DNA of 64,000 nt from Phytoactinopolyspora mesophila (GCF_010122465.1 NZ_WLZY01000002.1:1-64000), one strand, 5' to 3'; counted from the stretch's first letter, positions 8,128-16,118 are shown. Notes: generated from the sequence alone by a model not told the origin. Numbers and translations are program-made.

Positions 8128-9495
8128 CTAGCCGCCGACCTGCTCCAGATACTCCGTCTCGAGGTGGTTCAGGAAGTCCTCCGGGTCGCGCTGTCCGCCG
8201 AGGAGATCCTGGATCGCGGCGGTGATGGTGTCGAAGAACGTCGGTGTGGCGTAGTCGAGGTAAGGCACCAGCAGGTCTTCCGCGCCCGCCTGTCCCCACG
8301 CTTCGAACACCTCGGCCTGCAGGCCGCTGGCTTCCTGCTGGTCCGCGTCCACGACCGGCAGGTTGCCGGCCTCCGCCACCGTGGTCATCGCGTCGGCGTT
8401 GGTGATGAAGTCGATGTAGGCCGCGGCGGCTTCCTTGTTGGCGCTGTTGGCCGGGATGGCGAACGGGATGCTGATCCCCCCGGTCACCAGGCGCTGCCCG
8501 CTGGCACCGGCTGGGGGGAGGACGAATCCGACGTCCTCGCCCATGGCGTCGTCGAGGTCGGCGAGCAGCCAGGTGCCCGCCACCAGGAAGATACCCTCAC
8601 CCTGGGTGAACTGCTGCCACGAGTCGTCGTAGTCGAGTCCGGCGAACCCGTCGGTGAAGTAGCCATCGTCCACCCAGGACATGATCGTCTCGGTGGCCTC
8701 GATGCTCTCCGGCTCCAGCCAGGACGAACCTGGCCGGCCGAATCCCAGGTTGCGGATGGTCTCGGCGTCGAGGAACTGGTTCTGTACGAAGCCGTATTCG
8801 TGGATGCCGGCGAACGGGTTGAGGTTGCCGAATTGGATCGGGAGCTCGCCGGCGTCGTCGGCGGTCTCCAGCGCCGCGACGAACTCGTCATAGGTGGTGG
8901 GTGGATCGATGCCGAGTTCGTCGAGTTTGGGCTTGCTGTAGTAAAGCCCGACGATCTCGCCCATCTGCGGCAGTCCGTACAGGGCCCCGTCGCCGTACAC
9001 CTCACCGTCGTCGCTGTACATCGCCAGCGACCGCACCGACTCCGGGAAGCGCTCGAACCAGCCGTACGTGTCGGCATAGGCGTCGAGCGGCTCGAGCAGT
9101 CCGGAGCCGACGTACTGGCCCATCTCGGTGCGGCTGTTGTTGGCCTGGACGACGTCGGGTGCGTCGTCGTCGGTCAGTGCCAGCCGGAGTGTGGTGCGGA
9201 GATCGTCGGTGGAACGGGAGACCCGGTCGACGGTGATGTTCGGGTACTCCTCCTCGAACGCCTGGTTCAGCTCATCGATCTGCTCGGACTGACCGCCGCG
9301 CACCTCCTGATCCCACACGACCAGGGTGACGTCGCCCAAGTCCTCCAGGTCGGTCTCCACCTCGGCGCTGGCGCCGTTGTCTTCGGCGTCGTCACCGTCG
9401 TCGTCGCTACCCGGCGCGCATGCCGCGACGAGTGCGACTGCCGTCGCGGCGGCGGCGAACCGGGCCAGTTTCCGTGTGGTTCTACTCATTCTCAT
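8128..9495 (-). CDS. sugar ABC transporter substrate-binding lipoprotein
   Basis: A 455-residue family 1 (MalE-like) extracellular binding protein. A lipoprotein signal is clear: basic N-terminus (MRMSRTTRKLARF), hydrophobic stretch and lipobox VAAC at about 22-25, followed by an Asp/Glu-rich linker at about 29-50. The mature part carries features of this family, such as LPQMGEIVGLYYSKPKLDEL and QFTQGEGIFLVAGTWLL. It captures the sugar outside the membrane and delivers it to the permeases at 6022-7934. The ligand cannot be read from sequence; the neighbouring deacetylase, GH4 enzyme and PfkB kinase suggest an oligosaccharide or amino sugar. Confidence 0.92.
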   Translation of the reverse strand: MRMSRTTRKLARFAAAATAVALVAACAPGSDDDGDDAEDNGASAEVETDLEDLGDVTLVVWDQEVRGGQSEQIDELNQAFEEEYPNITVDRVSRSTDDLRTTLRLALTDDDAPDVVQANNSRTEMGQYVGSGLLEPLDAYADTYGWFERFPESVRSLAMYSDDGEVYGDGALYGLPQMGEIVGLYYSKPKLDELGIDPPTTYDEFVAALETADDAGELPIQFGNLNPFAGIHEYGFVQNQFLDAETIRNLGFGRPGSSWLEPESIEATETIMSWVDDGYFTDGFAGLDYDDSWQQFTQGEGIFLVAGTWLLADLDDAMGEDVGFVLPPAGASGQRLVTGGISIPFAIPANSANKEAAAAYIDFITNADAMTTVAEAGNLPVVDADQQEASGLQAEVFEAWGQAGAEDLLVPYLDYATPTFFDTITAAIQDLLGGQRDPEDFLNHLETEYLEQVGG

Positions 9496-9522
9496 GCCCT
9501 TTCGTTTGGAGTGCGCAAGCGA

Positions 9523-10788
9523 TCAGCGTCCGGCGCGGAAACCGAGTGTGGCGATAGCTCGGGAAACCTCGGGGACGTCGTAGTCGGGGAGAATCTCGTC
9601 GAGAAACGCGTAGTCCTCAGTCAGCGCGGGGTCTTTTGAGCCGGTGTCGGCCCACCAGCTGGCGATATCGCCCCAGCCTGGCGCGGCGAGCGCGCCGCCG
9701 AAATGACGCACGGACAGCCCAGCGGCGAGATTGGCCAGGCGCAGCCGCTGTCCAACTGGCCAGCCGGCCACGGTGCTGGTGACGAGGCCGGCGAGGAAAA
9801 CGTCGCCGGCGCCGGTGGGATCCATGGCCTCCACCGGCACCGCGGGTGCGTGGACGATGGTGTCCGTCTCACGATCATGTGCGATGACGCCGTCACTACC
9901 GCAGGTGACGACGGCCAGCGGTACCAGATCCGACAACGCCTTCACCGCCTCGATGGGAGAGTCGGTGCGGGTGTAACTCATCGCTTCGACGGCGTTGGGG
10001 GAGAACGCGTAGCAGCCACTGAGGCTTTCTCGTAGCCGGCCCATGTCCCAGCGAGCTTCCGGGTCCCAGCCGAGATCGGCGAAGATCAATCCGCCGTCGG
10101 CGGCGATCGTGTCGACCCAGGGCTGGCGCTCGACGCCCAGGTCGACGAAGGTGGCGCGGGCCCGGGGTGGCTGGCCGACCAGCCGTGCCTGGACGTCGGT
10201 GATGTGGCCGTGGGTGACCATGGTCCGGTCGCGGTCGTAGACCGTCGATACGGTGACGGGGGAGTGCCAGCCGGTGACATACCGGGAGTAGGTCAGGTCG
10301 ACGCCTTCCTGGATGCTCAGTGTCTGCCGGCAGTAGTCGCCGTAGAGGTCCTCACCGAACGCCGCGGCCAGGCTTGTGTGCAGGCCGAGCCGGGAACAGG
10401 CAACCGCCATGTTCGCGACGCCTCCCGGGCCGGATCCCATGCCTGATGCCCAGACCTCGGTGCCGCGCTGCGGCGGAGCCTCGAGGCCGATGAAGATGAT
10501 GTCGAAGAAGACGGTGCCGGTCAGGAAGATGTCTACGTCCGGATCGCCGTCGCGCCGAATGCCCTCCAGCGGGTCATGGAAAGACTTCGCCGGGCGTCCG
10601 GAGGAGCGCTGCGAGCCAGCGTGGCGCGGTGGTCGGGCGGAGCTTGGCACGGATACCTCGGTGTCGGGTGGTTGAGACGTTTGCTGATTCTCGGGCGCTG
10701 TGTCCCGCGGACCGGTTTTGCTGGTCCTGAATTTCTCCCGGGTGCGATGAGCTCGACCGGCCGCCTGGGCGTCCGTTTCCGAGCGCAT
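9523..10788 (-). CDS. PfkB family carbohydrate kinase
   Basis: A ribokinase/PfkB-fold sugar kinase. The core begins near residue 85 (VDIFLTGTVFFDIIF). GGVANMAVACSRLG is the first PfkB-like signature, and DPTGAGDVFLAGLV near residue 315 is the second, with the anion hole and catalytic Asp. The first 80 residues are low-complexity and basic, unusual for the family (about 300-330 residues), so the true start may be internal. However, a promoter at 10809-10837 places the transcript start only about 14 nt before the ATG at 10788. It is the first gene of the sugar operon, 27 bp before the binding protein. It probably phosphorylates the imported sugar or a breakdown product. Confidence 0.85.
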   Translation of the reverse strand: MRSETDAQAAGRAHRTREKFRTSKTGPRDTAPENQQTSQPPDTEVSVPSSARPPRHAGSQRSSGRPAKSFHDPLEGIRRDGDPDVDIFLTGTVFFDIIFIGLEAPPQRGTEVWASGMGSGPGGVANMAVACSRLGLHTSLAAAFGEDLYGDYCRQTLSIQEGVDLTYSRYVTGWHSPVTVSTVYDRDRTMVTHGHITDVQARLVGQPPRARATFVDLGVERQPWVDTIAADGGLIFADLGWDPEARWDMGRLRESLSGCYAFSPNAVEAMSYTRTDSPIEAVKALSDLVPLAVVTCGSDGVIAHDRETDTIVHAPAVPVEAMDPTGAGDVFLAGLVTSTVAGWPVGQRLRLANLAAGLSVRHFGGALAAPGWGDIASWWADTGSKDPALTEDYAFLDEILPDYDVPEVSRAIATLGFRAGR

Positions 10789-10808
10789 CCACGTTGTCGT
10801 GTTGTAAG

Positions 10809-10837
10809 AACATAGTCTGAGTGCTTGAAGTTGACAA
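10809..10837 (-). promoter_or_regulatory. putative sigma70-type promoter of the sugar operon
   Basis: Read on the minus strand, TTGTCA (10837-10832) is followed after 17 bp by TATGTT (10814-10809). This is close to the housekeeping consensus, with initiation expected near 10802. It lies in the 157-bp divergent region shared with the DeoR-type regulator and is positioned to drive kinase, binding protein, permeases and PIG-L. The DeoR protein is the obvious candidate repressor; its operator is not identified. Confidence 0.5.
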
Positions 10838-10945
10838 GATATGATCGCAAAAAGTGGCGTGTTCTACCTCATGTGTAGCCATATTTGATCAGAAGCGGAG
10901 TTCTGGGATGGACATCCGGGCACAGTTGATTGATATTGTTCACTC

Positions 10946-11698
10946 GTGCTCGCACAGCGACGGTATGAGTTGATTATGCAGATCCTGCGTGCCGAGGGGC
11001 CGGTCTCCGTCGGTGTGCTGGCTGATCGCCTTGGTGTCAGCGCGGCGACGATCCGCCGCGACCTGAACCGATTGGAACGGCTGGAGTTGCTGACCCGGGT
11101 GCGTGGCGGCGCAGCTGCGAGCACCACTCTCGAGGAGCCGTTCTCAGAAGTCGCCACCGTCGGCCAGGAGGCCCGCGACGCCATCGCGCAGAAGGCTGCG
11201 GAGCTGGTGCGCGACGGCGATGTTCTGCTTCTCGACATCGGCACCACGGTGCATCGCCTGGCGGCGCACCTGCATGGGCGCTCGATCACGGTCATGACGT
11301 CCAACCTCGCGGTCTACGAGGAGCTGGTTCCGGACCCGGAGATCGAGCTGATCTTGCTCGGTGGTGTGGTGCGCCGCAACTACCGCTCCCTAGTGGGATT
11401 CCTGACCGAAGACTGCGTGCGGCAGCTACGGGCCGGCCGGCTGTTCATCGGCACCAGCGGGATCCGCCCGGACGGCACTATCGTCGACACTACCGCGGTG
11501 GAAGTGCCGGTCCGGCGCGCCATGATCTCCTCGGCCGATCAAGTGATCTTGGTGGCGGACAAGTCGAAGTTTCCCGGCAGCGGCTACGCCACTGTTTGCG
11601 GACCTGAAGCGCTCGACGTCGTCATCACCAACGAGGGAGCCGATCCCGGCACCCTCACGACATTGAGTGAATCTGGAGTAGAGGTGATTGCCGTATGA
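10946..11698 (+). CDS. DeoR/GlpR family sugar-responsive transcriptional regulator
   Basis: A 250-residue regulator. An N-terminal DeoR helix-turn-helix covers about 1-57 (QRRYELIMQILRAEG, then VSAATIRRDLNRLERLELL). A C-terminal DeoRC sensor domain begins near residue 75, with the phosphosugar-binding IGTTVHRLAAHL and TADKS-like VADKSKF motifs. Family length is about 250. It starts with GTG at 10946. It is divergent from the sugar kinase/ABC operon and overlaps the GH4 gene by ATGA, so it likely represses both directions until a sugar phosphate accumulates. Confidence 0.93.
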   Translation: MLAQRRYELIMQILRAEGPVSVGVLADRLGVSAATIRRDLNRLERLELLTRVRGGAAASTTLEEPFSEVATVGQEARDAIAQKAAELVRDGDVLLLDIGTTVHRLAAHLHGRSITVMTSNLAVYEELVPDPEIELILLGGVVRRNYRSLVGFLTEDCVRQLRAGRLFIGTSGIRPDGTIVDTTAVEVPVRRAMISSADQVILVADKSKFPGSGYATVCGPEALDVVITNEGADPGTLTTLSESGVEVIAV

Positions 11699-13026
11699 GG
11701 CTGACCATCCTGGGCGGTGGCGGCTTCCGTGTCCCGCTCGTTCATTCCGCGCTGGCCGCGGAGGACTCCGGGGTCGAGACCGTGGTGCTGCACGACACCG
11801 ACCCGGCCCGTGTCCACGCCGTGCGTGCGGTGCTGAACGAAGCCTCGACCGGGCGTGGGCCAGAGGTGATCGTCGAAGAAGACCTCGCCGCCGCGTTGAA
11901 AGGCACCGATTTCGTTTTCTCCGCCATCCGGGTCGGAGGGCTGCAAGGCCGCATCTGTGACGAGCGGTCAGCGCTGGCCGAAGGCATGCTGGGGCAGGAG
12001 ACGACCGGGGCGGGCGGCATCTGCTATGGGCTGCGCACCGTTCCAGTCGCGCAGCGGATCGCGGAGGCCGTGCGTGAGCACGCGCCGTCGGCGTGGGTCA
12101 TCAACTTCACCAACCCGGCGGGTATGGTCACCGAGGCCATGAGCCAGATCCTGGGCGACCGGGTGATAGGTATCTGCGACTCGCCGGTCGGGTTGTTCCG
12201 GCGCGTGGCCCGGGCTCTGAAAACGGACATGGCTGACGCGTGGTTCGACTACGCCGGGCTGAATCATCTCGGGTGGCTTCGGCGCGTGCTGGTGGACGGC
12301 CGGGACGTGCTGCCTGACCTACTGGCCGACGACGAGGCGCTGACCTCGTTCGAAGAGGGCAAGCTCTTCGGTGCTCCGTGGCTTCGGGCGCTCGGCGCGA
12401 TCCCCAACGAGTACCTCTACTACTACTACTTCACGCCGGAGGCCATCGCGTCGATCAAGGACGCTCCCGCCACCCGCGGCGAGTTCCTTCTGCGCCAGCA
12501 GGACGCGTTCTATCAGGCTTCTGACGCACACGGTGCGGCTGATCGCTGGGACCAGGTCCGCCTCGAGCGCGAAGCCACGTACATGGCCGAAAGCCGGGAG
12601 GCCTCTGGCGCGGGAAGCCGGGACAGCGCCGACCTCGACGGCGGCGGCTACGACCGGGTGGCGCTGGCCCTGATGCGTGCCATCGCCGCTGATGAGCAGG
12701 TCACGCTTGTGCTCAACGTGCGCAACCGGTCCGCGCTGCCAGGGCTGGACGCCGCCGCCGTCGTCGAAGTGCCGTGCCTGGTGGGCCGCAACGGCGCGCA
12801 TCCGCTGGCGGCTGGTGCCCTGGAGCCGTCGTCGTCGGCGCTCGTCGCGAGTGTCAAAGCCGCCGAGCGGATGACCATCGAGGCAGCGAGCACGGGGTCC
12901 CGGGCGGCGGCGGTCAAGGCGCTGGCCATCCACCCGCTGGTCGGGTCGGTGCACGCCGCCGAGCGCATCCTCCGCCGCGAGCTCGAGTCGCTGCCGGAGC
13001 TTCGCGCTGTGCTCACGGGTGATTGA
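11695..13026 (+). CDS. glycoside hydrolase family 4 (6-phospho-glycosidase type)
   Basis: A 443-residue cytoplasmic GH4 enzyme that hydrolyses glycosides by an NAD+- and Mn2+-dependent oxidation/elimination route. The N-terminal dinucleotide site is LTILGGGGFRVPLV. The metal-site cysteine lies in GICDSPVGLF (about 158-167) and the histidine in LNHLGW (about 188-193); NEYLYYYYF follows. Overall it resembles 6-phospho-beta-glucosidases (BglT/LicH), though GH4 members differ in linkage specificity. Translation is coupled to the DeoR regulator by a 4-nt overlap. It is convergent with the next gene; 13027-13066 is a short GC-rich gap. Confidence 0.92.
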   Translation: MRLTILGGGGFRVPLVHSALAAEDSGVETVVLHDTDPARVHAVRAVLNEASTGRGPEVIVEEDLAAALKGTDFVFSAIRVGGLQGRICDERSALAEGMLGQETTGAGGICYGLRTVPVAQRIAEAVREHAPSAWVINFTNPAGMVTEAMSQILGDRVIGICDSPVGLFRRVARALKTDMADAWFDYAGLNHLGWLRRVLVDGRDVLPDLLADDEALTSFEEGKLFGAPWLRALGAIPNEYLYYYYFTPEAIASIKDAPATRGEFLLRQQDAFYQASDAHGAADRWDQVRLEREATYMAESREASGAGSRDSADLDGGGYDRVALALMRAIAADEQVTLVLNVRNRSALPGLDAAAVVEVPCLVGRNGAHPLAAGALEPSSSALVASVKAAERMTIEAASTGSRAAAVKALAIHPLVGSVHAAERILRRELESLPELRAVLTGD

Positions 13027-13066
13027 GCGGCGGTGAACCGCGCGGGTACCGGCTGGCTCACGGCGA

Positions 13067-14221
13067 TCAGCGGTAGACGAGGCCGGACAGCTGGTGGGCC
13101 AGCCGGGTGCGGAACCGTGGAATCCGGCCCAGCAGTCCGAGCATTGCGTTACGCACCGGGCGCAGAGCCCGGTTGGCGGTGGCGACCCTGGTCAGCCGGC
13201 TGGCCAGCGCGACTACTTGCTTGGCTACGGGCCGGCGGCTGGCGCCGTAGCTCTCGAGTAGTTCGGGGCTTTCTCCGCTCAGCACCCGCCCGAGTACCTG
13301 GCTCAGTGCCGCGGCGTCGGTGATGCCGGCATTCATGCCCTGGCCGCCTGCTGGGCTGTGCACGTGAGCGGCGTCGCCGGCGAGCATGATCCGGCCGGCG
13401 CGGTAGGTGTCGGCAACCCGGTGGTGCACTCGGAAGCGTGAGCTCCAGATCACGTCCTGCACCTCGGTGCGTTGTGCTCTTGATCCGCGGGTGTCGAGAA
13501 GGTCCTGTACCAATGCAGCGTCGGGTTCTTTCGGTGCGTTGTCGACGGTAGCGACGATGCGGTGCGACCCGCCGGGCAACGGTGCGACAACGACGGGGCC
13601 TTCAGGGGAGAAGTACATGATGACCTCGTCGTCCGGGATTGCGCCGCCAAGGTGGACGTCAGCCAGCACGAACGACTCGGGGTAGGTGTCCCCGCTGAAG
13701 CCGATCCCGGCCTCCTGCCGCACGGTGCTGTGCATGCCGTCGGCGCCGACGACGTAGGCCGCGCGGACCCGCTCGCCGTCGGAGAACGAGGCCGTCACTC
13801 CAGCGTCGTCCTGGGCGAGTGTGGTGAGGGTGAATGGCCGGTGCACGTGCCCGCCGAGCTCAGTGAACCGGTCGAGGAGGATGGTTTCGGTGGTGGCCTG
13901 AGAAATCATCAGCAGGTAGGGATAGGCGGTCGGCAGCTCGGAGAAGGGCACTGGGACCAGGACCCGGTCGTGGTCTCGAATGGTGAAGCGCGGCGCGTGG
14001 ATGCCCTCCGTGGTGAGGCGCTCGACTACCCCGTAGGGCTCTAGTGCTTCCAATGTGTGGGAGTGCACGACGGCGGCACGCGACGTGTTGTCACCTGCCG
14101 CCTGGTGGTCGACGACCGTGACGTCGTGGCCGCTCTGCGCGAGACCGATCGCCAGGGTCAAACCGGTGGGGCCGGCGCCGACCACTAGGACGTCTGTGGT
14201 GGTGGGGAGTGTGGTGGTCAT
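13067..14221 (-). CDS. FAD-dependent monooxygenase (PHBH/aromatic hydroxylase type)
   Basis: A 384-residue group A flavoprotein hydroxylase. Visible motifs are GAGPTGLTLAIGL (dinucleotide site, residues about 13-25), GADGMHSTVRQ (DG motif, mid-protein), and GRIMLAGDAAHVHSPAGGQG (GD motif, about residue 275). The start chosen is ATG 14221 (MTTTLPTTTDVL); a more upstream ATG at 14269 would lie inside the operator region. It is divergent from the TetR gene, and both are flanked by matching operator palindromes. The enzyme is therefore probably induced by a small aromatic or drug-like compound sensed by that TetR protein. The substrate is unknown. Confidence 0.9.
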   Translation of the reverse strand: MTTTLPTTTDVLVVGAGPTGLTLAIGLAQSGHDVTVVDHQAAGDNTSRAAVVHSHTLEALEPYGVVERLTTEGIHAPRFTIRDHDRVLVPVPFSELPTAYPYLLMISQATTETILLDRFTELGGHVHRPFTLTTLAQDDAGVTASFSDGERVRAAYVVGADGMHSTVRQEAGIGFSGDTYPESFVLADVHLGGAIPDDEVIMYFSPEGPVVVAPLPGGSHRIVATVDNAPKEPDAALVQDLLDTRGSRAQRTEVQDVIWSSRFRVHHRVADTYRAGRIMLAGDAAHVHSPAGGQGMNAGITDAAALSQVLGRVLSGESPELLESYGASRRPVAKQVVALASRLTRVATANRALRPVRNAMLGLLGRIPRFRTRLAHQLSGLVYR

Positions 14222-14233
14222 TGTGTACTCCAA

Positions 14234-14265
14234 TGCCAACGAGTGTTTGCCAACAAGTGTTGGCA
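14234..14265. promoter_or_regulatory. overlapping pair of TetR operators (monooxygenase side)
   Basis: An 18-bp perfect palindrome, TGCCAAC-AAGT-GTTGGCA, lies at 14248-14265. Offset by 14 bp on its left is an imperfect copy, TGCCAAC-GAGT-GTTTGCC, at 14234-14251. They lie 13 bp upstream of the monooxygenase ATG at 14221. The offset matches the second pair at 14292-14323. This suggests two TetR dimers per site and negative autoregulation of the divergent pair. Confidence 0.75.
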
Positions 14266-14291
14266 TCAATCTAAACCCGACCTGAGCCGGA

Positions 14292-14323
14292 AGTCAACAA
14301 TTGTTTGCCAACGACTGTTGGCT
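14292..14323. promoter_or_regulatory. overlapping pair of TetR operators (tetR side)
   Basis: TGCCAAC-GACT-GTTGGCT at 14306-14323 is a near-perfect dyad. An imperfect dyad, AGTCAAC-AATT-GTTTGCC, overlaps it at 14292-14309, again 14 bp apart. It ends 12 bp before the tetR ATG. Layout and consensus (TGCCAAC-N4-GTTGGC) match the first pair. Confidence 0.75.
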
Positions 14324-14335
14324 TATGGTGGGTGC

Positions 14336-14887
14336 ATGCGGAGAACATCGGAAGAGACCAAGGCGAAGATCCTTGCGGCGGCACGGGAGCGGTTCGCCGC
14401 GGACGGCTATGAGCGCAGCACTATCCGCGCCATCGCGACTGACGCCTGTATCGACCCGTCGATGGTGATGCGCTATTTCGGCAGCAAGGAGAAGTTGTTC
14501 GCGGCCGCGGCGGATTTCGACCTCGAGTTGCCGTCGCTGTCCGGTCTGGAGCGAGATCGGGCCGGCTCGCTGATGGTGGAACATTTCCTCGATCGGTGGG
14601 ATGCCGATGACGGGTTGATGGTGCTACTGCGCTCCGGCGTCACGAACGACGACGCCGCCGAGCGCATGCGAGACATCTTCGCCGGACAGATCATGCCGGT
14701 CGTGGCCGAGCTGTCGGACGACCAGTCGACCGTGGCCGTTCGGGGTGCGCTCGCGGCTACTCAGATCCTCGGGTTTGCCCTGGCCCGCTACATCTTGCGA
14801 TTCCCGCCCATCGTCGACATGAGCCGGGACGAGGTTGTTGCCTGGCTAGGCCCTACGGTGCAGCGCTACCTCACCGGTGCGCCCTAG
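14336..14887 (+). CDS. TetR/AcrR family transcriptional repressor
   Basis: A 183-residue TetR regulator. The N-terminal DNA-binding domain spans about 1-55 (TKAKILAAARERFAADGYER, then MVMRYFGSKEKLFAAA). A helical ligand-binding domain of the PsrA/TetR_C17-like kind follows. The start is taken at ATG 14336 because extending upstream would translate through the operators. Divergent orientation and the paired operators indicate that it represses itself and the FAD monooxygenase. Confidence 0.93.
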   Translation: MRRTSEETKAKILAAARERFAADGYERSTIRAIATDACIDPSMVMRYFGSKEKLFAAAADFDLELPSLSGLERDRAGSLMVEHFLDRWDADDGLMVLLRSGVTNDDAAERMRDIFAGQIMPVVAELSDDQSTVAVRGALAATQILGFALARYILRFPPIVDMSRDEVVAWLGPTVQRYLTGAP

Positions 14888-14901
14888 TGGTCAATGAAGC
14901 C

Positions 14902-14955
14902 CATGATCATTGACAGTTGACCACCGAATTCGGTGGTGAAGTGCCAATGATCATG
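14902..14955. repeat. 54-bp palindrome, family A, copy upstream of the DUF559 gene
   Basis: The ends are CATGATCATTG and its complement, and the centre is CCACCGAATTCGGTGG, a perfect 16-bp palindrome. It differs from the copy at 16065-16118 at only two positions, with the same orientation and length. It lies in the tetR/DUF559 intergenic region, 14 bp after the tetR stop. Confidence 0.9.
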
Positions 14956-14965
14956 GGGGAGTGGG

Positions 14966-14997
14966 ATTTCCACAGGGCGCGGCCGACGTTGTCCACA
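14966..14997 (+). promoter_or_regulatory. TTGTCCACA-type boxes upstream of the DUF559 gene
   Basis: ATTTCCACA at 14966 and TTGTCCACA at 14989 resemble DnaA boxes. The second is followed by ATTCGTCG and lies exactly 61 nt before the ATG at 15050. The comEA gene has the same box, followed by ACTCGTCG, exactly 61 nt before its ATG. A shared regulator or shared promoter architecture is inferred. Confidence 0.5.
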
Positions 14998-15049
14998 ATT
15001 CGTCGAACGGCACTGTTGCGGTCCGGCGTCCTCGGACATCGTCGTGGTC

Positions 15050-16069
15050 ATGACTGGGCTCCCCACCGGCGGTGCAGTGTTCACGCCGTTCATTTCTCCT
15101 GCACGCGAACCGCACGACAGGCTCGACGCCGTCACGCTCGATGAACTCCTCTCCGTGCAACATGGCGTGATCAGCCGCCGGCAGGCGATCGCGGCCGGTC
15201 TGAGCATCCGTCAGATAGAGCGGCGGCTCGTCTCGGGGCGCTGGTGCCGCATTCACCGAGGCGTGTACGCGACCTTCACCGGGCCGTTGATCTACGAGGC
15301 ATTGTTGTGGGCCGCCATCCTCCGCGCCGGCCGAGACGCCGTCGCGAGTCATCAGACGGCGGCCTTCCTGGACGGCGTGTGTGATGATCCCGGCGAGGTG
15401 ATCCACGTGACCGTGCCGGCAGGCAGGCATGTCCGGGGCCGCATCGACCGAGTGCGAGTTCACTACGCGCACCGGCTGGCCCGCACCCGCCATCCGACCC
15501 GGCTGCCGCCGCGCACTCGCATCGAAGAGACGGTGCTGGATTTGATCGATGACACATGTCTGGCTCGCGAGGTCGAGACCTGGGTCAGCCGTGCGTGTCA
15601 GCGCCGGCGCACCACTGCGGAAAGGCTGGCGGAGGCGCTTGGAATGCGTCCCAAGATCCGCTGGCGACCGATGCTGGAGAGCATGCTCGTCGACGTTTCC
15701 GAAGGAGCTGAGTCGCCACTGGAGCTCCGGCACCTGCGCCGGGTCGAACGCGCCCACGGATTGCCGACGGGCCGCCGCCAGCGGCGAGTCGCCGGCGGGC
15801 GCACTGTCTGGATCGACGTCGACCATGACGAGTACATGCTCCGGATCGAGCTCGACGGCAGGCTTGGCCATGTCGAGGAGGGCCGGTTCCGGGATCGGCG
15901 TCGTGACAATCTGGCGACGGTGGATGGCCGGGCCACGCTGCGCTACGGGCACGCTGACGTCTTTGGTGACCCCTGTGGCGTGGCAGCGGAACAGGCTAGC
16001 GTGCTCGCCGCCCGGGGCTGGGACGGCACACCCCACCCGTGTGGGCCAGAGTGCACGACGTTCCCATGA
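15050..16069 (+). CDS. AbiEi-type N-terminal plus DUF559 (Vsr-like) nuclease-fold protein
   Basis: A 339-residue protein. The N-terminal winged-helix region (about 20-75: LSVQHGVISRRQAIAAGLS, then RWCRIHRGVYAT) is the AbiEi antitoxin-like domain. The C-terminal part (about 240-320) is DUF559, a Vsr/PD-(D/E)XK-like fold, with ELDGRLGHVEEGRFRDRRRD and a later LRYGHADV. No partner AbiEii toxin is adjacent, so calling it an antitoxin would be misleading. Two near-identical 54-bp palindromes flank it, and the second supplies its TGA stop. It shares its upstream box layout with comEA, hinting at a role in DNA uptake or processing. Catalytic activity is not demonstrated. Confidence 0.75.
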   Translation: MTGLPTGGAVFTPFISPAREPHDRLDAVTLDELLSVQHGVISRRQAIAAGLSIRQIERRLVSGRWCRIHRGVYATFTGPLIYEALLWAAILRAGRDAVASHQTAAFLDGVCDDPGEVIHVTVPAGRHVRGRIDRVRVHYAHRLARTRHPTRLPPRTRIEETVLDLIDDTCLAREVETWVSRACQRRRTTAERLAEALGMRPKIRWRPMLESMLVDVSEGAESPLELRHLRRVERAHGLPTGRRQRRVAGGRTVWIDVDHDEYMLRIELDGRLGHVEEGRFRDRRRDNLATVDGRATLRYGHADVFGDPCGVAAEQASVLAARGWDGTPHPCGPECTTFP

Positions 16070-16118
16070 TCATTGACAGTTGACCACCGAATTTGGTGGT
16101 GAAGTGCCAATGATCACG
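16065..16118. repeat. 54-bp palindrome, family A, copy at the 3' end of DUF559
   Basis: Same sequence as 14902-14955 except for two changes (centre T for C, and a CACG end). The left TGATCA supplies the TGA stop of the DUF559 gene (16067-16069) and, on the other strand, the TGA stop of the converging gene (16072-16070). The converging gene is therefore translated through nearly the whole element. Confidence 0.9.

Noticed and set aside
15050-16069. AbiE toxin-antitoxin pair
   Set aside because: Only an AbiEi-like N-terminal domain is present; there is no AbiEii nucleotidyltransferase toxin gene beside it.
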